This document shows, piece after piece, positions 33,501 to 42,200 of a stretch of DNA of 64,000 nt. The first letter of the stretch is position 1; the number at the start of each line of letters is the position of its first letter. Made by a program: the position numbers and the translations under genes. This DNA is from an uncultured Lachnospiraceae bacterium (GTDB lineage Bacteria; Bacillota; Clostridia; Lachnospirales; Lachnospiraceae). The DNA lies in assembly GCA_910585545.1 (NCBI GenBank), contig CAJUFN010000004.1, positions 101,939 to 165,938 of the forward strand, written 5' to 3'. The notes under the pieces were generated by a model. That model did not search any database. It had not been told where the DNA came from and was given only the letters and a program-made list of their open reading frames with translations.

Positions 33501-36500
33501 TTTTGCGGAATTGTCTGATATAACAATTTGCTTCTTTGCGTAAGACCATTTGTCTTCAACGACCAGTTTCCTTCAAGAACATCATCCAATTTCTTCACGC
33601 CGTTATACCATCCAGCCTGTGTATATGGAGCATGTTTCTCAGAAAGGTGAGTTCTGTTATCCTGTACACCTTCTACATTACCAATTACAAATGGGAAGAT
33701 TCCCTGTGGTACTGCTTCGAATGTCTGCACTAACTCATTTTCTGAAATAAACGGATTAAAGTTACCGAAGTTATTTCCTTCGTTTTCTGCATCAAATACA
33801 TTGTTTACCACTCTGACATCATCAAAATATGTCTTGCCTGCTCCGGCTTCACGTTTCAAAGTAAGTGTTACTTCTCCTTCTTCCGGTGCTGTAAAGAATA
33901 CATACATATTCTGGAAGTAGCTTCCCTGGCTTGCGATGGTTGCATTGTTTGTGTTATGTGCATAGGACTGTAAGTAGTTCTTTGCAATAGATCTTTCTGT
34001 GTAGTTGGAGATCTTTTCTCCATTTACATCTACTTCGATATATGCTTTTGCATCAGATCTGTTATCTACACCAACGTATGCCGCATATTCTTTTCCAGGC
34101 TCTAATTCCGTGATTGTCTGTGTCAAAGAAGTCTCTTCTGTCTCGCTTCCAATCTGTAACATCATGTTGTTAGCTGCGCTCCATACGATTTCTGCGCCGC
34201 TGCCTTTGATATCCCAATGATCCAGTGTATTACTGTTGAATCCGGTATCAATAAGGTGAGATCCTTTGCTCCATGTAAGGTCTGTAGACTTAATTCCTTC
34301 TCCTTCTCCTTTATGAAGGACGTAAGGTGTCTGTGCCTGTGCCTGAATCGTAATCTGGTTACCATTGATTGTTGCAATATCGTTGCATTCTACGTTACCT
34401 GTCTCTGTAAGTCTGTAGATGTTTACATTTTCCCAGCCTTCCGGAAGTGTCCATGTAGTTGTTCCGCCTGCCTGGTTCCAGTGATATAATTTCTGGTCAG
34501 CGTCTGCAAGATCATTACCGTTTGCATCCCAGAACCATGGAATAAGATATTTTTCTCCATCCATAATAACACGGTCATTGTAAGTCATGATTCTGTGTTT
34601 GTAATCTGCGGAAGAACCATTTGTGGATTTTCTTGTAAGAACAACTTTGTTGCCTTCATCATCTTTTAATGTGATTTCTTTTTCCGGTATCCAGTTTGCT
34701 CCGCCAACTACTGTCTGCTCTCCGTTTACCCATTTGATTACTTTATAATGCTGGATAAACTTCGTAGAAAGGTTGTCATCGAATAAGTTTTGGATGTAAC
34801 CTAAGTAATCGTTACGTCCCTGCCATCCTTCGAAGTCTTTCATATCATATCCGCCAAGAAGCGGCTCTACAGCTGCTCCGCCATAGCTTGGGTAATCGCC
34901 CATCCAGGAATCTTTCTGGTGGTTACGGATGAAACGTGTGATATAACTGTTGATACCTTTATTAGTAGCACCGCCGTATGTTAAATCGGCTGCCCAGTGC
35001 TGGAATGTAGAATCATACTCATTTGCATGTCCCCACTCGCTTCCAAGTCTCCATCCACATGTCTGTGTGATTTCTTTTGCTAACTGGCGGCTTGCCCATG
35101 TACCGTTATCGCCTGACTGTCCGTTGCCCCATACGTCAACGTAAATAAAGTCAAGGTCATTATCTTCTCCGCCTAACGCTTCCCAAAGATCCACGAAACG
35201 CTGCTCACGTCCGTTTCTAAGGTCATAGTCTGCATCAATGTTGACACCTTGGTCTAACCAGTTCCATCCAAAAGAAAGACTTCCGTCTGCATTCTTTTTC
35301 AAACGATCTTCTGTAAAATAGATGGATTCCGGATATGTCTCGGAAGCATTTACATGGATACCAAATGTTGCACCGATTTCTTTACCCTGTGCAAGAAGTT
35401 TTTTCATCTCTTCCACTCCGCCGATACGTCTTCCGACATCAGCGTAGTTCAAATGACCAGAGTCATGTCCTTCACTTCCGTATCCCTTTAACAGAATGCT
35501 CTGTCCAAGTCCATCTGTATTTAAGTATACTTTCTGCGCATTATCGTATGTCATCAGGAATGGGTTCTGTGCATGTCCGTTAAAGTTCATCGCAATACGA
35601 AGAGCTACACGGTCCGGAACTAATTCTGCCCCTACCGGATTATTCATAATATCACGGTATGCAACAGCGCCATCCTGCCAGTCGATGACATCATCTTCAT
35701 TCATATCGCCCGTAATAACAACTTTTGTAGATGGCATCTCATAATCTTTGTTCTCAATTCTATGAGCTACACTCTTTTGGTATGTCCAATATGTACTGCT
35801 AAGACCTGTTTCTTTCACGCCATTTACAGTAGATGTAACAGCCGTTACTCTCTGCCAGTCACCTGTTACATTGTTTTCGGAGTTGCTCCAAAGTCCGGCG
35901 CTTAAATCGTCTGAAGAAACAAATGCGTACATATATCCGCGTCTTCCTTCAGTAAGTCCGCTCACGGAGCTGTATGTATCACCAAGAACTGCTGTATTGT
36001 TGGACATTACTGCACCTGCAAAGGAAGCACCTGACTGGCTTGCTTTTGCAGTAACAAGGTTGTGATTCGGAATCTCAACTGTCAGGAATGTACCAGCCTC
36101 TGCTTCGATATTAGTAATATCAAAACTTAATGTATTCTTTTGCACTTCCAATACGGCTGTAACAACGGCATCAATACCCTGCTCATCAATGGTCATTGTA
36201 TAAGTAGCTTTGCTGTCAGAATTTTTCTCATATGCTACTTCCGGTGTTACCGTCTTATTATTTACTTTTAACTGTGTAAGTTCTGTTGTCTGTCCATAGA
36301 ATTTCTTTCCGTCTACGTCTCCGCCTTTCATTGTATAACCAATAACTTGTGGGAATGTATTAGAAATTGCTACGTCCATCACATCAGAAGAAAGAACGTC
36401 ATCACCTTCGAACTCAATATCGGAACCGCTTGTAAGAACGATATCTCCTGCAGTTACATCATCTTCTTCAATTGTAATGTCGACCGTTCCAGCCTGATAT

Positions 36501-37363
36501 CCTCTCTTTGCCGCAGAGATGGTATAATCTCCCGCCAAAATATCTGTGAAAGAATATCTTCCGTCTGCATCTGTAGTCGTTGTATTCGTATCGCAGGACA
36601 CTTCTGCGCCTTCTATCGGATTGCCATTTTTATCAACAACTCTACCTGTTACGTTAGCCATCGTGATTTTTAATTCCGGTTCATAAACTTCGCCTTTCTC
36701 ACTGCTTACAAGCTCCCATGTATCATCGCCGTCAATGACTACATTTCCTTCCCCGTCAGTCAACTTAAAGTCTTTAAAAAGCACATCCGACATCGTTCCA
36801 CTATATGTTCCCATTCTGAATCCGATATCTGCCGTCTTTAAAGCATTCCATGCATCTTCCGGAATGGTGTATGTGTTCTCCACACCGTCTGCATTCAACG
36901 TATAACTTGTTCCATCCCAGCTAAGAGATACACTCATCTCCTCATTTGCCTGTGGTACCGGAACACCTGACAAAGCACTTGTCCAGCTTCCGTTGCCGTC
37001 CACTTTGTACTCCCAGAACCAGCCGCTGGCATTGTATCCGACAGATACATAGTTTGCATTATCCGCGATGTATGGTCCTACATTGAATCTTGTGTTCGCC
37101 TGTGTTGAATTAGGCTTGATTACGAATGAGATTTCTCCTGCTTCGAGGTTGATTTCATTCGTATTCTTGAGAATGGCTGCATTATTGCCATTATCATTTG
37201 TTGCGCCACTCTTGAAATGTCTCCACACTTCCGTAACGGCACGACTCTCAATCTTCAGGTCTTTCGGAGCCGCAAATGCTGTCATAGGTACTGCTGTCAC
37301 TACCTGTGTGGCCACTAAAGTAGCAGCCAGCAGACCCGATAACCATGCTTTTCTTTTCTTCAT
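30599..37363 (-). CDS. Surface-anchored endo-alpha-N-acetylgalactosaminidase (GH101), multidomain
   Basis: This 2254-residue cell-wall-anchored enzyme releases core-1 disaccharide (Gal-beta-1,3-GalNAc) from Ser/Thr of mucins. ATG 37363 has AAAGGGGA upstream. Domains: signal peptide (1-32); concanavalin-like sandwich (about 45-205); carboxypeptidase-regulatory-like fold (236-310); GH101 N-terminal sandwich (320-575); catalytic barrel (590-880) with nucleophile Asp743 in FIYVDVWGN and acid/base Glu776 in SEWGHANEYD; C-terminal beta and galactose-binding-like domains (890-1395); one FIVAR (1400-1460); two regulatory-like folds (1463-1620); a second sandwich (1625-1805); another regulatory-like fold (1810-1895); four FIVAR modules (1905-2190); then KTGD, a membrane helix and RKKRQF for sortase attachment. 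It has its own promoter and terminator. The catalytic assignment is strong; accessory boundaries are approximate. Confidence 0.93.
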   Translation of the reverse strand: MKKRKAWLSGLLAATLVATQVVTAVPMTAFAAPKDLKIESRAVTEVWRHFKSGATNDNGNNAAILKNTNEINLEAGEISFVIKPNSTQANTRFNVGPYIADNANYVSVGYNASGWFWEYKVDGNGSWTSALSGVPVPQANEEMSVSLSWDGTSYTLNADGVENTYTIPEDAWNALKTADIGFRMGTYSGTMSDVLFKDFKLTDGEGNVVIDGDDTWELVSSEKGEVYEPELKITMANVTGRVVDKNGNPIEGAEVSCDTNTTTTDADGRYSFTDILAGDYTISAAKRGYQAGTVDITIEEDDVTAGDIVLTSGSDIEFEGDDVLSSDVMDVAISNTFPQVIGYTMKGGDVDGKKFYGQTTELTQLKVNNKTVTPEVAYEKNSDSKATYTMTIDEQGIDAVVTAVLEVQKNTLSFDITNIEAEAGTFLTVEIPNHNLVTAKASQSGASFAGAVMSNNTAVLGDTYSSVSGLTEGRRGYMYAFVSSDDLSAGLWSNSENNVTGDWQRVTAVTSTVNGVKETGLSSTYWTYQKSVAHRIENKDYEMPSTKVVITGDMNEDDVIDWQDGAVAYRDIMNNPVGAELVPDRVALRIAMNFNGHAQNPFLMTYDNAQKVYLNTDGLGQSILLKGYGSEGHDSGHLNYADVGRRIGGVEEMKKLLAQGKEIGATFGIHVNASETYPESIYFTEDRLKKNADGSLSFGWNWLDQGVNIDADYDLRNGREQRFVDLWEALGGEDNDLDFIYVDVWGNGQSGDNGTWASRQLAKEITQTCGWRLGSEWGHANEYDSTFQHWAADLTYGGATNKGINSYITRFIRNHQKDSWMGDYPSYGGAAVEPLLGGYDMKDFEGWQGRNDYLGYIQNLFDDNLSTKFIQHYKVIKWVNGEQTVVGGANWIPEKEITLKDDEGNKVVLTRKSTNGSSADYKHRIMTYNDRVIMDGEKYLIPWFWDANGNDLADADQKLYHWNQAGGTTTWTLPEGWENVNIYRLTETGNVECNDIATINGNQITIQAQAQTPYVLHKGEGEGIKSTDLTWSKGSHLIDTGFNSNTLDHWDIKGSGAEIVWSAANNMMLQIGSETEETSLTQTITELEPGKEYAAYVGVDNRSDAKAYIEVDVNGEKISNYTERSIAKNYLQSYAHNTNNATIASQGSYFQNMYVFFTAPEEGEVTLTLKREAGAGKTYFDDVRVVNNVFDAENEGNNFGNFNPFISENELVQTFEAVPQGIFPFVIGNVEGVQDNRTHLSEKHAPYTQAGWYNGVKKLDDVLEGNWSLKTNGLTQRSKLLYQTIPQNFRFEEGVTYNISFDYEMGSEGAYAFAVGNGESNGSNFELYDLEMTDLDNAKAKTFRFRLTGKPGDQTWIGIYSTNVAADTQGTAGGAADFGGYKDFILDNLVIEKSKAQKVELEEIVAANSGRYEVNYTPESWEVFADAMEAANAVLEDFAANQATVDKAVEDVAAAVAALDVVAVTVSGRATEGNKGLANIEITADNGVTTTTDANGNYVLPGVVFGARTLTAESNLFATNVVEIEVSESALEVTQNFSMTPERVRVEGVITAVGEPVEGALVELAGETATTDAQGKYVFENIATRAYTARASMEGYDAATKDVVVVKGETAVINMMLPPLTRSEADYENDYEDNVKTWDNLAGNGSSTAISVGNGQHTISFPGGHANVYETNAPMFTNGKVEMDITSDKAGTRIGILFRAKDMNNRVYVGSGDSASEWFSEYWGSKSGNAWTTMDDGPTFAAGETMHLEAEIVDKTIKLWVNGELVVNNTMSNMQVEPGYFGLNTRAAHTVHIDNVKVTSYDQPSGEAQNVAGRVVDADGNPIEGAKVELIDNNGASVKARSGAVVKATTTDVLGNYKFKNIAFGEYQVRVTANGIVKEIPVTVNAVDGYVVVDKAVMAEVVSDSNKEDLEALIDYAKGQQANPDYQWLVPAVKSAFEAALSEAEAVFNNTGATQEQVDAAYDALLAKVHLLCFIGGDKTDLGSLYERLSKLNLDAYEEEGAKALEAALAYADEVLADENALAQEIADALAGLQAAEEGLVLIPVNKDKLRKLIAEAEGYKAQADKYISIENLDLMLTAAKEVERNTEATQNEVNMAYQGLLQAIFELREVPNKDALKDLIGEVNAMDLTPYTAQSAHAVRAALAYANEVLADETVDQETVDAAVEALNAAVAALSESTVKPSEKEENTGSKGEDKAQVSEGSSKGDDKVASTGNTANTKKPAKTGDSTPFVLWGMMLAAAAGILAIARKKRQF

Positions 37364-37422
37364 GATATTTCCCCTTTCTTCTATCAATGGCGCAGGTATA
37401 GCTTGTGCCATTTTTATGTTTT

Positions 37423-37451
37423 ATTTTAACATTTTCTATTTTTCCAGGCAA
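37423..37451 (-). promoter_or_regulatory. Promoter of the first GH101 gene
   Basis: TTGCCT (37446-37451) and TAAAAT (37423-37428) on the minus strand are 17 bp apart, 60 bp before the start. A hairpin at 37386-37412 (AATGGC with GCCATT ends) lies in the leader. Confidence 0.7.
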
Positions 37452-37543
37452 TATATACAACTTTTTTAAGTACGAAAGTCCAAATTTTATAGATTTTTGT
37501 ACAAATACTTTCCCAAAATATAGCAAAAAATATACCTTATGAC

Positions 37544-37578
37544 AAAAAAGAGAGTCGGTTAATACCAACTCTCTTTTT
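37544..37578 (-). terminator. Terminator between stalk-protein gene and first GH101 gene
   Basis: AAAAAAGAGAGTCGGT (37544-37559) pairs with ACCAACTCTCTTTTT (37564-37578). The T-run on the minus strand follows the stem directly, so the GH101 gene needs its own promoter. Confidence 0.88.
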
Positions 37579-37585
37579 CATGATG

Positions 37586-39154
37586 CTATCTTTTTATTCT
37601 CTTTTTGCCATATATAGCAGCCACACATGCCGCCATTGCCAGAAGACCTAACCACAGCATTGCAGATGTCTCATCACCTGTCTGTACATTTACTGTTTTT
37701 TTCTTAAGCTCTTTCAACGCCTTATTCAATGCTGCTGCCGCCGCATCAACTTCCTCTTGTGTAGCGTTCTTGTCGCTCCATACAGCAAACGCCTTTTTAT
37801 ATGCATCTTCTAACTTCTTCACACTTTCTGGTGTATATGGAGATTTATCCATATCTTTGACTTTATCCAATAAGTCTTTCAGATCGTCTTTATCAGCCGG
37901 CTTCGGTGATTCTTCTTTCTTCTTAAGAGCTGCTTTTGCATCTCTTAATTCTTTCACTGCCGCATCAACCTCTTCTTGTGTTGCATCCGGATCGTCATAC
38001 ACAGCTTTTGCCTTGTCATATGCTTCTTTTAATACATCTAAAGATTCCTGTGTATATGAGGATTTATCCATATTCTTTACTACATCCAGCAATGCTCCCA
38101 ATTCTGTTTTATCAGCCGCCTCCGGTTCGACTGGCTTTTCTTTCTCTACCAGGCTGTCTAATGCATCCTGAAGTTCTTCTTTTGCTCTGTCGACTTCTTC
38201 CTGCGTCGCATCGTCTTTGCCTAATATTTCTTTTGCATCTTCGATTTCTTTTTCTAATTCTTTGATGCTGTCCGGTGTGTACTTATCTTTGTCTACGCCT
38301 TCTGCCTTGTCCAAAAGATCTTGTAGATCACCCTTATTCACCGGGGTTTCTTTTTCTGTCAGCTCATCCAATGCTTTTTGAAGTTCTTCTGCTGCTTTAT
38401 CCACTTCTTCCTGTGTTGCATTCTCATTCTTCAACACATCTTCCGCTTTCTGAAGCGCTTCCTCTAACTTCCCTGCACTTTCCGGTGTGTAATCATCTGG
38501 ATTCTTTCCTTTTGCTTCTTCCACCAATTGTCCAAGAGCATCTTTTTTCACTTTTTCTACCAAGCCCGCCTTTGCTCGATTAAGAGCCTCAAGTGCATCA
38601 TCAATCTCATATGCCAATGCATTTGCATCATCCAAAACGGCTTTAGCATCAACGAGAGCATCTCTTAAAACTTGAGCGCTTTCATCGGTATAATCAGCAA
38701 AATTCACTTTGGAATACTCATCATATGCATTCTGTAATTCGCTCTTATCTTTTGTCACATAATCCAACATATGCAATAAATCCAGTAGTTCATAATATGC
38801 TGCATCAACCTCTTCTTGTGTTGCACCTTCACTCGCATTTACTGCATTCGCTTTTTCAAGCGCCTTTTCAAATGCTTGTTTTACTACCGGTACTACATTC
38901 ACATAAGTCGGTTCTTCTTGTGCCGCAGTTGCGCTTTCAATAAGTGCCTGCAGATCACTCTTATCTGCCTGTGCTTCTTCCTGCTGTACTTCTACTGCCG
39001 CTGTTTCATCATAGCTTTCCAGTACGCTTAGTGCTTCTCCTTCTGGAGCTTGGGCTTCGGATGCACCAAATACAGTAAGAGCCTGGCTCGACAGAATCAT
39101 TGCAGAAACTGCAATCATTATTCGAATTCTTTTTCTGTTAAAAATTTTTCCCAT
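37586..39154 (-). CDS. FIVAR-repeat surface stalk protein, no catalytic domain
   Basis: The 522-residue precursor has a signal peptide (residues 1-31, ending QALTVFGA) and then six FIVAR/helical-bundle modules of about 65-70 residues. Each follows the pattern K-x-x-L-x-x-L-...-Y-T-x-x-S-...-A-x-x-V-L-...-A-T-Q-E-E-V-D-x-A. The last four are very alike. The protein ends NVQTGD, a membrane helix and YGKKRIKR, a sortase-type anchor. The first two modules match the start of the C-terminal cassettes in the neighbouring enzymes. ATG 39154 has GGAGGG upstream. FIVAR modules occur in wall- and host-binding proteins; a spacer, adhesin or scaffold role is inferred. Confidence 0.85.
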   Translation of the reverse strand: MGKIFNRKRIRIMIAVSAMILSSQALTVFGASEAQAPEGEALSVLESYDETAAVEVQQEEAQADKSDLQALIESATAAQEEPTYVNVVPVVKQAFEKALEKANAVNASEGATQEEVDAAYYELLDLLHMLDYVTKDKSELQNAYDEYSKVNFADYTDESAQVLRDALVDAKAVLDDANALAYEIDDALEALNRAKAGLVEKVKKDALGQLVEEAKGKNPDDYTPESAGKLEEALQKAEDVLKNENATQEEVDKAAEELQKALDELTEKETPVNKGDLQDLLDKAEGVDKDKYTPDSIKELEKEIEDAKEILGKDDATQEEVDRAKEELQDALDSLVEKEKPVEPEAADKTELGALLDVVKNMDKSSYTQESLDVLKEAYDKAKAVYDDPDATQEEVDAAVKELRDAKAALKKKEESPKPADKDDLKDLLDKVKDMDKSPYTPESVKKLEDAYKKAFAVWSDKNATQEEVDAAAAALNKALKELKKKTVNVQTGDETSAMLWLGLLAMAACVAAIYGKKRIKR

Positions 39155-39191
39155 TTTTTTCCCTCCTTTTCCAGAAATTATGCCCTCTTTT

Positions 39192-39220
39192 ATTGTATAA
39201 CTCCATATATATTCTGTCAA
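39192..39220 (-). promoter_or_regulatory. Promoter of the FIVAR stalk gene
   Basis: TTGACA (39215-39220) and TACAAT (39192-39197) are 17 bp apart on the minus strand. The sequence TTGACAGAATATA is shared with the GH20 promoter. No terminator is seen after the GH20 gene, so read-through from it is also possible. Confidence 0.85.
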
Positions 39221-39259
39221 ATAGATTTTGTCTTTATGAGACGAAAGGGAAGTATTTCT

Positions 39260-42200
39260 TTAATATTTCTTTTTTACAGACGCGATAACTCCTGCACATG
39301 CTGCTGCAAGCATCATTCCCCAAAGCACAAACGGCATCTCATCTCCAGTCTTTGCAGCTTTTGCCGTGCTTCCTGTAGATGCTGTCTTTTTCATGTTTTT
39401 ATCTGTAGATGCCCTCTTCTTTGTTCCGCTTTCTGAAGATGTATCTTCTTTGCCATCGCCTTTTGTATCAACAACATGATCTTCCTGTGTATCTTTCTTA
39501 AGTGCCTCTACCGCATCCTCTAATGCTGTTACTGCCTTGTCAACCTTTTTCTGGTCTGCACCTTCATCTTCAAGTACTTCATTCGCATAAGCAAGCGCCG
39601 CTTTTACCGCTCTTACGGTATCTGCTGTGTAATCGCTAAGATCCATTGCCTGAACGCTTGCAATCAGACCTTCCAATACATTCTTATTCGGAATCTCCCT
39701 TAATCCGAAAATCGCCTGAAGCAATACGCTGTATGCAGTATTAATATCATCCTGCGTTACATCATCTCTTGCATATACATCTTGTGCACCTGCGAGTGCG
39801 GATTCAAGGTCTGTTACAGACAAATATTTGTCCTTATTTGCCACATATCCGTTCGCCTCTTGTATCAATGCTGCCAATTTTGTCTTATCAAACGGAAGAC
39901 GTTCTAATCCTTTCCATGCCGCATCCAATGCTGTAAACGCATCTTCGATATCTCCTTTTAATGCATTCTCGCCACGTTCAAGTACTTCTTTGGCGTCCTG
40001 CAACGCTTTTTCAAATACTTTTACGCTTTCCTCGGTATAAACTCTGGTATCCAGTCCCTTTAATGTATCGTAAAGTGTCTGAAGCTCTGTGGTATCTCCG
40101 CCAATAAAGCTTAAAAGATGTACTTTCGCAAGAAGTTTATCATACGCTTCATCTACTTCATCCTGCGTAGCCGTCGCTTTTTCATTTACCTCGATTGCCT
40201 TTGTAAGCGCTGCTTCAAATGCTTGTCTTACAGCTAATACCACATGTGTATATGCTTCATTTTCCTTTTGCGTTTCCGCATATTCAATTAATGCTATAAG
40301 ATCGGCTTTATCCGTTACTGTCGGCTCGCCGCCTCCTGTCAGTCCGGCAATTGCTTCCTGCAACGCTTCTTTTTCTGCCGAAGTGTCTTCTTTTCCTGAT
40401 ACATATGCTTTTTGAGCTGCGATCAATGCATCCACCATATCAGCAACACTTTCCGGTGTCTTTCCGGTGATATCGATATCTTCTGCCGATGCGATCATTT
40501 CTGCCAGACTTGTGTCTGCCGGTACAAGCTCATATTCAAATACAACCTCTGATACCTGATACCAATATTTAACTGTCTTAGTAAGTAAAATCCTTACATA
40601 CTGTACTCTTGTCTTATCGAATTCGATTGTTGTATCAATCTCGCCCGTAAGTTCTCCGCGTTTCGTCCATTCTCCTTCATTTAAAGCAGTCTCTATATCT
40701 GCACCGTGGATAACATCCTTACCGGCTACGTCATCTGGATGAACGATTCTTATAGAAGACATATCCACTGGTTCGGAGAATTTAAATACCACTTCATCTC
40801 CTGCAGTCTGATCGGTCTCAAACCAGCATTTTGTATTAAAGTCACCGTCAAGCATCTTAGCATAGCTATAATTCTGATAATAACCAACTGTTGCTTCTAC
40901 TTCGATCTCAACCTCTTCTGCTTTTATAAGACCGGATTTTGCAGTACGGATTGCCTCTAATGCTGCAAGCCATTGTGCTGCTGTTGTGTCTGCATCTTTG
41001 AGTACTTCCTTACCTGCTTCGATTGCCGCCTGATATGCATCGTAACCTTCTACATATCCATCAGATGCTATCGGATAAGTGGTTTCAATGTAAAGTGCAA
41101 ACCGTTCCAGTCTTACCACTTTTGCTTTCGCCCCTGCCAGTGCTTCATAAGCAGCATCGATCTCGATCTGTTCTGCCATCTCATTTTCAAACACAGCTTC
41201 TGCTGCTGCGCATGCTTCTTTATACTCTGCGAATGTTTCTGCAATGTAATAAACTTCATCAAGCGCTGGATACAATGCACCTTCCAGTGCACTCTTATCC
41301 GTATCTAACTGGTATAAGAATGTAATCGTCTCTCCTTCTTTTTTGTAAGTACCGCTTACAGCAGACTCGGAGATCACTTTATATCCGTAAAATTCTTCTG
41401 CTGCAAATTCATAGTCAGCATCCAGCATTCCGTATTTTACGACATCCTTTTTCAAAACTTTACCTGTATCTGTCACATAGCGAAGCGTTACACTTCCCAT
41501 AGAATCTGAAGACTGAATCTCTCCTACTTCCGGTAAGGTACTTCCTTTTTCAAATCCTGCTACATCCCCAAGCTTTCCGTATAATTCTCTGAACTCATCC
41601 AATGTCAGATTTGTATTTGAATCTGCATTCCATGACTTCGTTGCCATTCCACGAAGCTCCTTACGGATTCCTAAACTAATCTCATCTTCCGTAGCAACGT
41701 TTGCATTATCACACCAGATTGCAAGTGATGACCCTGCTACGAAATCTTCGCGGTAATCTACAATCTGATCAACACCGCCACGGCCACAGTACACACCTGG
41801 ATGCCACTGGTTGAAAATTCTTTCTTCCTGATTTGGATAATCGAAAGAAGCCTCATTCTGATCGTTTCTTAATACATAATAGAAGTAATTTGCATTGATG
41901 TTGTAAATCTTCTTAAAGCCTTTATCAATGAATGTCTGAAGCTCTGTCATGTTATAATCCCATCTGGTCCAGTAATCGATTTCGATATAATCATGCATTA
42001 CTACATTTTGTGTGGTAGATTTATAGAATATACCATCGTTCCAGATACGCGGCGTGAATCCATTATCATGTACAAATTCTGCGATATCATTTACATAATA
42101 TGCAAATGCATCCAGCCATGTGCTTCCGATACCCTGCTCCTGTGCATAGCTTCCAAGCACCTGATTATATGTATAGTTTGCAGTCTGGAAGTTAATGTAC

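Noticed and set aside
37386..37412. Hairpin in the first GH101 leader as a riboswitch
   Set aside because: A single short stem with no recognisable ligand-binding core or alternative terminator.
38275..38583. Long open frames antisense to the FIVAR stalk and surface-enzyme genes
   Set aside because: They are low-complexity Leu/His/Ser-rich shadows of repetitive, Lys/Glu/Ala-rich coding sequence with no ribosome sites.
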